Assembly (NCBI GenBank): GCA_030594665.1
Contig: JAUVET010000134.1
Span: 1-5,288 of the forward strand
Direction of reading: 5' to 3'
Length of the DNA: 5,288 nucleotides
Source of the DNA: Methanosarcinaceae archaeon
GTDB taxonomy: Archaea > Halobacteriota > Methanosarcinia > Methanosarcinales > Methanosarcinaceae
Below, piece after piece: positions 1-5,288 of this stretch. How positions within the stretch are numbered: position 1 is the stretch's first letter; the number at the start of each line of letters is the position of its first letter. The position numbers and the translations under genes are program-made. The notes beneath the pieces are model-generated. The model was not told where the DNA came from. It did not search any database and was given only the letters and a program-made list of their open reading frames with translations.

Positions 1-2168
1 GTTGCATTGATCAGCATGATGAAAACCGTGCTTGCGATTGCAACTGAAATGATAACATCCCTGACCAGAGTGGTTGTTGGGATCTTTTCCTTGAATTTTT
101 GCGGTATTTTTGCAATTGCAAGGAAGAAAATAATCGTTGAAAGCGTTTCAACCAGCACCTGGGTCAGCGCAAGATCAGGGGCTTTGAGGTAGATGAACAA
201 TAGACCTACCATGTAACCAAGTGCAGACAATGCTATGATTGCCGGCAAATACCCGGGTAATGTCACGATTGCGATCCCTGCTACAAGCATGAGTAGCATA
301 AGCAACGCCTCGTATGGTGCGATATCAAAATTCAACGTCTGCGGGATGACATTAGCACCCAATAATATGATAGGGATACAAACAAGAACCACAATCAGGA
401 TCAGCACCGCGTTTATGTATGTCTTGATCGTGCCGGGTTGTGTGACTGATGATATTTTGTGTCCCCAGGTCTTGGCATTGTTAACAGCCGCATCGTAGTG
501 ATAGTTTACACTAATGCTCGGGTGGCGTGCATTGAACCTGTCCTGCCAGGCAGCAAGTGCATCGTATTTAGTATACACCAGTATTCCAAGGATGAATGTA
601 ACGATCGTCATGATCAATGGTGTCGTAACCCCGTGCCACAACTGTACATGAAGATGCACAGGCTCAAGGAGGATCCCGGAGGCAGTTGGTTCGACAATGT
701 TATGAATCGGAATGGATGGTACTAGCCCGAACAGGACCACCAGGAATGCAAGGAATGCTGCAGGAATAATCATAGTCATAGGTGGGTCATGTATATGTTG
801 CGGCAACCCGTCCTTAGGCCGTTTCCCGAGGAATATGCCGTCGATTAATTTGATTGAATATGCAAATGTGAACACTCCACCCATTATTGCTATTACAGGG
901 ATCAATATAGTATACGGTGACCCCAGTGCAAGTCCCATCTCCACTGATGATTCATAGAACATTTCCTTGCTCAAAAAACCACTCAGGGGCGGAATGCCTG
1001 CCATAGAAAGGGCACCAATTACCGCTATGATGAATGTTATCGGCATCTCGCGCCGAAGACCACCCATTTTCCTGATATCACGTGTGGCTGCTTCATGTGC
1101 AATTATTCCGGCTACAAGGAACAAACATGCCTTGAATACTCCATGGTTGAGTAAATGGAATGTTGCGGCTGCGACACCAATTCCGGGTTCGTGATGTGTG
1201 CTATAGCCGTACATTGTCATAATATAAGCAAGCTGGCTGATCGTGGAATATGCGAGTATGCCTTTTATGTCAGTCTGACGGAATGCCATAAACCCTGCCA
1301 GTACCATTGTGACCATGCCAGTGCCGGCTACAATAACAAACCACTCAGGACCTGAGAAAATCGGGTGCATTCTTCCTACTAGATAGATACCTGCCTTAAC
1401 CATTGTTGCCGAATGCAAAAAAGCACTGACAGGCGTCGGGGCTTCCATGGCATTTGGCAGCCATATGTAAAATGGACCCTGCGCAGATTTTGCGGCAGCG
1501 CCTATGAATATCAATATCAATGTTATAAGAAAGAGGTCATGACCGTGTACGGCCTGTATCAATGCTTCGTTTTGAAGGATGGTAGGTATGTCAAAGGTGC
1601 CGGTGATCGAATGAAGGAACAGGAACCCTGCCAGCATGACAAGTCCGCCTGCTGCTGTTACGATCAATGATTTTGTTGCACCGTATATCGATTCCGGTTT
1701 ATCACGCCAGTACCCGATAAGCATATAGGATGTGATACTCGTAAGTTCCCAGAAAATGAACAACTGGATGGTGTTTGCTGAGAATACCATTCCTATCATG
1801 GAACCCATGAACAAAAGAAGCCACATGTAGTATCTTGGCAGGTCTTCTTTGTGTGACATGTAACCGTTTGAATATGACATGATCAGCACGCCAATACCCG
1901 ATGCCAGGAAGCCGATGAGTATGCCAAGTCCATCTACATAGATGCTAAATTCAAGACCGGCACTTGGCATCCATGTAATCGCACCACTGACTGTATCACC
2001 ATTAATTATGATCGGTGTTACTTTTGCAATCAGTAAAAAACTTGTAAGTGCAATGGCTGCTGCAAGCCAGCCTATGTGGTGTTTAAATATTTTGTATGCA
2101 ACAGGCATGAGTCCTGCAAAGATGAATGGCAAAAATATTGCCAATGTTATCATAGTGAATGGTTCCAT
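1..2168 (-). CDS. mrpA: Multisubunit Na+/H+ antiporter subunit A (MrpA), 3'-partial
   Basis: This is the large membrane subunit of an Mrp antiporter, which exchanges Na+ for H+ across the cytoplasmic membrane. 722 codons are open from the ATG to the window edge with no stop, so the C-terminus is missing. Very hydrophobic helices run throughout. The proton-channel core, homologous to complex I NuoL, shows WELT with Glu141, AAKSAQGP with Lys227, PTPVSAFLHSATMVKAG at 244-260 (His252, Lys258), YSTISQL at 307-313, HLLNHGVFKACLFL at 338-351 (Lys346) and SMAGIPPLSGFLSKE at 388-402. The later segment APDLALTQVLVETLS at 663-677 (Asp665, Glu674) is the DUF4040/MbhD-like module. It separates MrpA from NuoL or FpoL. 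MrpA of about 800 residues is usual, so perhaps 50-100 residues are cut off. The ATG at 2168 was chosen because AAGGTGG lies just upstream and an in-frame TAA follows shortly beyond it. The spacing to that ribosome site is short, and Met6 is a weaker alternative. mrpB-G would be expected beyond position 1. Confidence 0.93.
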   Translation of the reverse strand, partial: MEPFTMITLAIFLPFIFAGLMPVAYKIFKHHIGWLAAAIALTSFLLIAKVTPIIINGDTVSGAITWMPSAGLEFSIYVDGLGILIGFLASGIGVLIMSYSNGYMSHKEDLPRYYMWLLLFMGSMIGMVFSANTIQLFIFWELTSITSYMLIGYWRDKPESIYGATKSLIVTAAGGLVMLAGFLFLHSITGTFDIPTILQNEALIQAVHGHDLFLITLILIFIGAAAKSAQGPFYIWLPNAMEAPTPVSAFLHSATMVKAGIYLVGRMHPIFSGPEWFVIVAGTGMVTMVLAGFMAFRQTDIKGILAYSTISQLAYIMTMYGYSTHHEPGIGVAAATFHLLNHGVFKACLFLVAGIIAHEAATRDIRKMGGLRREMPITFIIAVIGALSMAGIPPLSGFLSKEMFYESSVEMGLALGSPYTILIPVIAIMGGVFTFAYSIKLIDGIFLGKRPKDGLPQHIHDPPMTMIIPAAFLAFLVVLFGLVPSIPIHNIVEPTASGILLEPVHLHVQLWHGVTTPLIMTIVTFILGILVYTKYDALAAWQDRFNARHPSISVNYHYDAAVNNAKTWGHKISSVTQPGTIKTYINAVLILIVVLVCIPIILLGANVIPQTLNFDIAPYEALLMLLMLVAGIAIVTLPGYLPAIIALSALGYMVGLLFIYLKAPDLALTQVLVETLSTIIFFLAIAKIPQKFKEKIPTTTLVRDVIISVAIASTVFIMLINA

Positions 2169-2170
2169 AC

Positions 2171-2177
2171 CCACCTT
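2171..2177 (-). promoter_or_regulatory. Ribosome binding site of mrpA
   Basis: On the minus strand AAGGTGG sits two bases before the ATG at 2168, with the core AGGTG three bases away. It matches the archaeal anti-Shine-Dalgarno sequence but lies closer than usual. It supports the first ATG over Met6, which would be about 17 bases away. An in-frame TAA a few codons upstream excludes a long N-terminal extension. Confidence 0.55.
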
Positions 2178-2282
2178 AATTTAAGTTCCATTATTTAACT
2201 TTTATTAAAAAAACAAAAGACCATTGTTGAAAGTAAACAGTCGCAGCTATTCGAAATCGCCCGAATTCATCATGTAAAATCG

Positions 2283-2292
2283 TTATATATAG
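2283..2292 (-). promoter_or_regulatory. Candidate TATA box for mrpA
   Basis: The minus strand reads CTATATATAA after a T-run. It resembles an archaeal TATA box and lies about 115 bases before the mrpA ATG. Initiation about 25 bases downstream would leave a leader of roughly 90 nt. A second TATA-like run, ATTTTATAAA at 2349-2358, lies further upstream, so the real promoter is not settled by sequence alone. The region is AT-rich, and such matches occur by chance. Confidence 0.35.
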
Positions 2293-2319
2293 AAAAAGGC
2301 ACATTAATTGGAATGTGGA

Positions 2320-2351
2320 AAATTCATACTATTTTAAAAATCTATGAATTT
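2320..2351. repeat. Perfect 9-bp AT-rich inverted repeat upstream of mrpA
   Basis: AAATTCATA at 2320-2328 and its exact complement TATGAATTT at 2343-2351 are separated by 14 bases that are themselves AT-rich (TTTTAAAAA inside). The right arm abuts the TATA-like run at 2349-2358. The layout fits a dimeric repressor or activator operator controlling mrpA, but no known regulator consensus was recognised. Confidence 0.5.
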
Positions 2352-2396
2352 ATAAAATGCGGCGTTTACATATTTGTACTTATTTAGCTGGTTTCG

Positions 2397-2424
2397 ATGC
2401 CGCCTCAATCACCGCAGGCGGCAT
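2397..2424. repeat. GC-rich 9-bp perfect hairpin
   Basis: ATGCCGCCT at 2397-2405 pairs exactly with AGGCGGCAT at 2416-2424 across a 10-base loop (CAATCACCGC). The stem is far more GC-rich than its surroundings. No T-run follows on either strand, so it is not a typical intrinsic terminator. It lies about 230 bases upstream of mrpA and could be an RNA structure, a protein-binding site or a relic of a mobile element. Confidence 0.6.
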
Positions 2425-2541
2425 ATTCCAAACATTATAAAATGTATACATATCAGTCGCATTAACTCAAACTATGTAATTCTATAGATTAAGTACAGCG
2501 AGATAATCTTCGATAATGTTCAGATTAATTTGGTGTGCATA

Positions 2542-2569
2542 TTTTCACAAATTCGGTTTGCTGTGAAAA
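2542..2569. repeat. Perfect 8-bp inverted repeat
   Basis: TTTTCACA at 2542-2549 and TGTGAAAA at 2562-2569 flank a 12-base spacer (AATTCGGTTTGC) in which CAAA and TTTG can also pair. It could be a transcription-factor operator or an RNA hairpin. There is no adjacent gene start to assign it to. Confidence 0.45.
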
Positions 2570-2615
2570 CGTCCATATAGTTCGCGTCAGTGGTGAAGGA
2601 CATCTCCCCCTACGG

Positions 2616-2795
2616 CAGTTGTATTGGTTTTAGTATAAGATCGCCCCCCTCATTTACGTAGCTATCTCACCACAGCTATACAAATACGAAATTCCGATGT
2701 GTATGCAAGTCAGTGTTATGGGAATGCGCCGCACGCGTGTGGTCGCACTGTTTTTATCCTGAACTTGTTAAACCACCTGCGCCACAATACAACTG
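2616..2795. repeat. 180-bp segment bounded by 11-bp inverted repeats
   Basis: CAGTTGTATTG at 2616-2626 is repeated exactly in inverted orientation as CAATACAACTG at 2785-2795. The two face each other like terminal inverted repeats around a non-coding 180-bp segment, a size typical of miniature inverted-repeat elements. The match does not extend further inward and no target-site duplication was seen at the flanks. A mobile origin is therefore only a suggestion. Confidence 0.3.
2725..2755 (+). terminator. GC-rich hairpin followed by a T-run (possible plus-strand terminator)
   Basis: TGCGCCGCA at 2725-2733 pairs with TGTGG plus CGCA at 2738-2747 around a CGCG loop, with one G-U pair and one bulged T. 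It is followed by CTG and five T residues at 2751-2755. This has the form of an intrinsic terminator for plus-strand transcription, yet no plus-strand gene is visible. It might end an unannotated small RNA or be fortuitous. Confidence 0.25.
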
Positions 2796-2813
2796 TCACC
2801 GATACACTTGCTA

Positions 2814-2855
2814 AATAAATACATATATTTTACACCACCGCATTTTGTGAATGCG
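2814..2855 (-). terminator. Candidate terminator after hsp20
   Basis: About 26 bases past the hsp20 stop, the minus strand carries CGCATT and AATGCG (2855-2850 and 2844-2839) around a five-base loop. After about 14 bases comes a T-rich tract, including GTATTTATTT, ending near 2814. Archaeal termination depends chiefly on T-rich tracts, so this is a plausible end for the cdc48-hsp20 transcript. Confidence 0.4.
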
Positions 2856-2880
2856 CAGCCCCCTTCCCATGTAGTTATGT

Positions 2881-3411
2881 CTAATCGATTCGAATAGAAG
2901 TTTTCTTCTCTGGTTCCAGCCGTTTGAAAATAACTTCAAGTACACCGTTCTTGTAAGTTGCTTTTGCACTGTCCGGGTCAATTTTGACTGGTAATTCCAC
3001 ATATTCGGAGTACTTCCGTTCGTCATGTGTTGCTTTAAGCTCAACTGCTGATTCGGTTGCATCTAAATAAATATCTTCTTTCTCAATACCGGGCATTTCA
3101 GCAACCACATGTACACTATCCTCGGTTTCAAGGACATCTACAAGCGGTTTTCTCTCGCCGATATTAATTTGCTGTCCTTTAGTTCTTCCATCTATTGCCT
3201 CAGGTGGAACATTTCCAAATTCACGGATCTCCGGTTCTTCACCCGGTCGTCTGGTCACGGAAAATCCATACACGAAAGGCTGGGTTGGAAGATCATCCAT
3301 GCTGACCCCCATTTCATTGAACATGTGGTCGATCATACTTTCGATATCATCAAATGGATCTGCTCCAAAGATGTCATCGAACAAGTTTCGTCTTCTTTTT
3401 TTGTCTGCCAT
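2881..3411 (-). CDS. hsp20: Hsp20/alpha-crystallin family small heat-shock protein
   Basis: This ATP-independent cytoplasmic holdase binds unfolding proteins and keeps them ready for refolding or degradation. The protein is complete at 176 residues. It has a charged, Asp- and Met-rich N-terminal arm (1-45) with FDDIFGADPFDDI. A Pro/Glu-rich segment with YGFSVTRRPGEEPEIREFG at 48-66 follows, a form typical of euryarchaeal Hsp20. The alpha-crystallin domain spans about 88-165, with VVAEMPGIEKEDI at 102-114 and the family hallmark ATYKNGVLEVIF at 151-162. The C-terminal IRI at 173-175 is the I-X-I motif that docks subunits into oligomers, here one residue from the end. TAGGTGAT five bases before the ATG makes the start secure. 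The gene lies 181 bp downstream of cdc48 on the same strand, most of that spacer being the 13-bp repeat array. Joint transcription and heat induction are inferred from the A. fulgidus operon, not shown here. Confidence 0.96.
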   Translation of the reverse strand: MADKKRRRNLFDDIFGADPFDDIESMIDHMFNEMGVSMDDLPTQPFVYGFSVTRRPGEEPEIREFGNVPPEAIDGRTKGQQINIGERKPLVDVLETEDSVHVVAEMPGIEKEDIYLDATESAVELKATHDERKYSEYVELPVKIDPDSAKATYKNGVLEVIFKRLEPEKKTSIRID

Positions 3412-3416
3412 TATAT

Positions 3417-3424
3417 ATCACCTA
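3417..3424 (-). promoter_or_regulatory. Strong ribosome binding site of hsp20
   Basis: The minus strand reads TAGGTGAT, then five bases, then ATG. GGTGAT is fully complementary to the archaeal 16S rRNA 3' end. It lies just outside the 13-bp repeat array, so hsp20 has its own initiation site despite the repeats. Confidence 0.85.
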
Positions 3425-3432
3425 TTGATTTT

Positions 3433-3601
3433 GGTTTTAGCTGATGGTTTTAGTTGATGGTTTTAGCTGATGGTTTTAGCTGATGGTTTTAGCTGATGGT
3501 TTTAGCTGATGATTTTAGTTGATGATTTTAGTTGATGATTTTAGTTGATGGTTTTAGCTGATGATTTTAGTTGATGGTTTTAGCTGATGGTTTTAGCTGA
3601 T
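3433..3601. repeat. Tandem array: 13 copies of a 13-bp unit between cdc48 and hsp20
   Basis: Thirteen uninterrupted head-to-tail copies, each exactly 13 bp, have the plus-strand consensus GGTTTTAGCTGAT (minus strand ATCAGCTAAAACC). Only unit positions 2 and 9 vary. Eight copies are GG...GCT (1, 3-6, 10, 12, 13), four are GA...GTT (7, 8, 9, 11) and one is the hybrid GG...GTT (2), counting from 3433. The two sites change together, which points to block duplication by slippage or unequal recombination rather than independent mutation. The copy nearest cdc48 overlaps its final codons Ile, Ser and TAA. Stops occur in all frames, so the array is not coding. It would be transcribed as a repetitive leader before hsp20. 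There are no spacers, so it is not a CRISPR. Confidence 0.98.
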
Positions 3602-5288
3602 GTAATCTGTTGTTGCTTCGTATTTTTCTTTTTCATCTTGCGTTTCATAATCATTGACCGCATATCTTGCAAATGTCTCTGCGTTTTGTTCATAGCGATT
3701 AAGCGCACTTCTTGATGTAGTAGGTTTAACGCGTGAAATTGCACGTTCAAAGTGCTCCTTTGTAATATGTGTCTCCTGAACATTCTTCAACATCTCCGCT
3801 TTGTCTGTACCGTGTTTTACAATCTCACGCAGTACAAGCATTGCTGCTTCACGACATATGGCTTCGATATCTGCACCAACATATCCGTCGGTCATATCTG
3901 CAAGTTTAGATAATTTAATTTCATCCGCGATCGGTTTGCCCTCAAGATGGATCGCAAATATTTTCTCGCGACTTTCTTTATCCGGCACCCTGACATAGAT
4001 AAGCCGATCAAATCTGCCCGGACGCAGGAGTGCAGGATCAACCATGTCCGGTCGGTTGGTTGCAGCTACTATCACAACGTCCTTTAATTCTTCAATACCA
4101 TCCAATTCCATAAGTATCTGGCTGACAACACGCTCTGTGACATGTGAGTCGGGACCTGTACCGCGGTGCGGTGCGATCGAATCGATCTCGTCAAAGAATA
4201 TTACGGTTGGTGCAGCCTGTTTTGCCTTGCGGAATGTTTCCCGGACTGCACGCTCGGATTCACCTACGTACATGCTCAACATTTCCGGTCCTTTTATGCT
4301 GATAAAGTTTGCTTCACTCTCACTTGCAACGGCTTTTGCAAGCATTGTCTTTCCAGTACCTGGTGGTCCGAATAGCATGACCCCTCGCGGGGGTTTAGTG
4401 TTAATGGCGCTGAACAGTTCAGGGTACTTGAGCGGCCACTCAACTGCCTCGATAAGTTCCTGTTTAGATGTGTCCAATCCGCCGATATCGTCCCATTTGA
4501 CATGCGCCACTTCTACGAACACTTCGCGCATAGCCGAGGGTTCAATATTCTTCAGTGCTTCATCGAAATCCTCTTTTAAAATCTCCAGTTCATCCATGAT
4601 CTCTTGTGGGATATCGTCCTCGATGTTTATTGAGGGAAGGATCCTTCGAAGTGCATGCATTGCCGCTTCCTTGCAGACCGATGAGAGGTCAGCACCTACA
4701 AATCCGTGCGTGATGTCTGCAATACCTTCAAGGTCCAGATCATCTTCAAGCGGCATTCCGCGGGTGTGAACATGTAAGATCTGCAATCGTCCATTGCGGT
4801 CAGGGATGCCGATCTCGATCTCCCTGTCGAACCTGCCGCCGCGCCGCAGGGCTTCATCGATCGAATTCGGGCGGTTGGTTGCAGCAATAACGACGACCTC
4901 ACCCCTGGATTGCAATCCATCCATGAGTGAGAGGAGCTGTGCAACAACCCTGCGCTCAACTTCGCCTGTCACCTCGCCGCGTTTTGGTGCGATCGAGTCG
5001 ATCTCATCTATAAATATGATCGTTGGTGCGTCACGCTGTGCTTCTTCGAACATCTCGCGTAGTTTTTTTTCACTTTCGCCGTAGTACTTTGATACGATCT
5101 CCGGACCGCTGATGGATATGAAGTTCGCATCGGTCTCGGATGCAACCGCTTTTGCGATCATGGTCTTTCCTGTTCCGGGCGGTCCGTGCAGGAGTACTCC
5201 TTTTGGTGGCTCGACACCAAGTTTCTGGAACAGTTCAGGATGACGCAAAGGCAGTTCGATCATCTCGCGCACAAGTCCGATCTCACGT
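3593..5288 (-). CDS. cdc48: Cdc48/VCP/VAT-like double AAA+ ATPase, 5'-partial
   Basis: This hexameric cytoplasmic unfoldase threads proteins through its pore using ATP, for disaggregation or proteasomal delivery. The frame is open to the window edge (first residues [19 protein letters not shown]). The N domain and start of D1, about 200 residues, are therefore missing; 564 residues are visible, numbered here from the edge. D1 has Walker A GPPGTGKT 35-42, pore loop KYYGES 67-72, Walker B IIFIDE 90-95, sensor Asn138 and arginine fingers 152 and 155. D2 starts at WDDIGGL 265-271, with Walker A 307-314, pore loop MYVGES 339-344, Walker B VIFFDE 362-367, sensor Asn411 and arginine fingers 425 and 428. 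All catalytic residues are intact. The tail from about 535 is polar and Tyr/Glu-rich and ends DYIS, without the Hb-Tyr-X terminus used for docking on 20S proteasomes. The last codons Ile-Ser-TAA fall in the 13-bp repeat array. hsp20 follows. Confidence 0.97.
   Translation of the reverse strand, partial: REIGLVREMIELPLRHPELFQKLGVEPPKGVLLHGPPGTGKTMIAKAVASETDANFISISGPEIVSKYYGESEKKLREMFEEAQRDAPTIIFIDEIDSIAPKRGEVTGEVERRVVAQLLSLMDGLQSRGEVVVIAATNRPNSIDEALRRGGRFDREIEIGIPDRNGRLQILHVHTRGMPLEDDLDLEGIADITHGFVGADLSSVCKEAAMHALRRILPSINIEDDIPQEIMDELEILKEDFDEALKNIEPSAMREVFVEVAHVKWDDIGGLDTSKQELIEAVEWPLKYPELFSAINTKPPRGVMLFGPPGTGKTMLAKAVASESEANFISIKGPEMLSMYVGESERAVRETFRKAKQAAPTVIFFDEIDSIAPHRGTGPDSHVTERVVSQILMELDGIEELKDVVIVAATNRPDMVDPALLRPGRFDRLIYVRVPDKESREKIFAIHLEGKPIADEIKLSKLADMTDGYVGADIEAICREAAMLVLREIVKHGTDKAEMLKNVQETHITKEHFERAISRVKPTTSRSALNRYEQNAETFARYAVNDYETQDEKEKYEATTDYIS

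Larger units (their letters stand above)
2178..2880. other. Long intergenic region between hsp20 and mrpA
   Basis: No convincing gene was found on either strand over about 700 bases. The longest open stretches are under about 60 codons and lack a good start, ribosome site or recognisable protein motif. The part nearest mrpA (2178-2400) is AT-rich and carries TATA-like boxes. The middle and distal part (about 2580-2870) is patchier, with C-runs at 2606-2610, 2644-2649 and 2859-2863 and several inverted repeats. No tRNA, rRNA or CRISPR pattern was seen. The composition would suit regulatory DNA on the mrpA side and a decayed insertion or small RNA gene on the hsp20 side, but neither is proven. 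Confidence 0.6.

Noticed and set aside
2240..2270. tRNA-like TTCGAAATC motif
   Set aside because: The flanks form no T-arm, acceptor stem or cloverleaf.
2442..2451. 10-bp palindrome ATGTATACAT
   Set aside because: It is short and AT-rich, in an AT-rich stretch, with no gene start nearby. Likely chance.
2587..2649. Minus-strand peptide ending TAVGGDVLHH, faintly like a TnpB C-terminus
   Set aside because: The frame is only about 20 codons with stops upstream. The resemblance is too slight to call a transposase relic.
2640..2816. Plus-strand frame of nearly 60 codons without a stop
   Set aside because: It has no ATG, no ribosome site and no recognisable motif. A frame this long can occur by chance.
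2811..3062. 83-residue minus-strand open frame overlapping the end of hsp20
   Set aside because: It is an out-of-frame shadow of hsp20 with low-complexity Gln/Asn/Arg content and no start signal.
3109..3444. 111-residue plus-strand open frame
   Set aside because: It is antisense to hsp20, which has a complete domain, start and ribosome site. The plus-strand peptide has no recognisable motif.
3433..3601. CRISPR array
   Set aside because: The 13-bp units are directly abutting with no unique spacers and are far shorter than CRISPR repeats.
3433..3601. C/D box guide RNA cluster
   Set aside because: The plus strand repeats CTGA and TGATG, like D and C boxes. However, the boxes overlap each other in every unit, leaving no guide segment between them, and they are simply a by-product of the 13-bp period.
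4044..4769. 241-residue plus-strand open frame
   Set aside because: It lies wholly antisense to cdc48, is Ser/Ile-rich with no domain, and is a shadow of a strongly conserved gene.

Overview
The window looks archaeal and most resembles a methanogenic or methane-cycling euryarchaeon of the Methanosarcinales type. The grounds are an archaeal Cdc48/VAT-type double AAA+ ATPase, a euryarchaeal-style Hsp20, a large MrpA-type antiporter subunit, archaeal Shine-Dalgarno sequences (GGTGAT in front of hsp20) and moderate GC content. The genus cannot be fixed from this sequence alone. All three genes lie on the minus strand, so they read from high to low coordinates.

Layout in transcription order. (1) 5288-3593: the last 564 residues of a Cdc48/VCP/VAT-like ATPase. 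It holds the D1 and D2 AAA+ modules and the C-terminal tail; the N domain lies beyond the window edge. (2) 3601-3433: a striking array of 13 head-to-tail copies of a 13-bp unit. It begins inside the last three codons of cdc48 and fills most of the 181-bp spacer before the next gene. (3) 3411-2881: a complete Hsp20 small heat-shock protein of 176 residues with a good Shine-Dalgarno sequence, followed by a hairpin and T-rich tract that may end the transcript. (4) 2880-2169: about 710 bp with no convincing gene but several perfect inverted repeats and TATA-like boxes. (5) 2168-1: the first 722 residues of MrpA, the large subunit of a multisubunit Na+/H+ antiporter, still open at the window edge.

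Function. Cdc48 unfolds proteins with ATP and Hsp20 holds misfolded proteins, so the first two genes form a protein quality-control pair. The order cdc48-like then hsp20 matches the heat-shock operon AF1298-AF1297-AF1296 known from Archaeoglobus fulgidus, so co-transcription and heat induction are reasonable inferences. mrpA is probably the first gene of a separate mrp operon for sodium, pH and energy homeostasis. It has its own long upstream regulatory region.

The most unusual feature is the 13 x 13 bp array. It supplies the last two residues and stop codon of Cdc48 and forms almost the whole cdc48-hsp20 spacer. No clearly new multi-gene system is visible; the novelty lies in non-coding structure.
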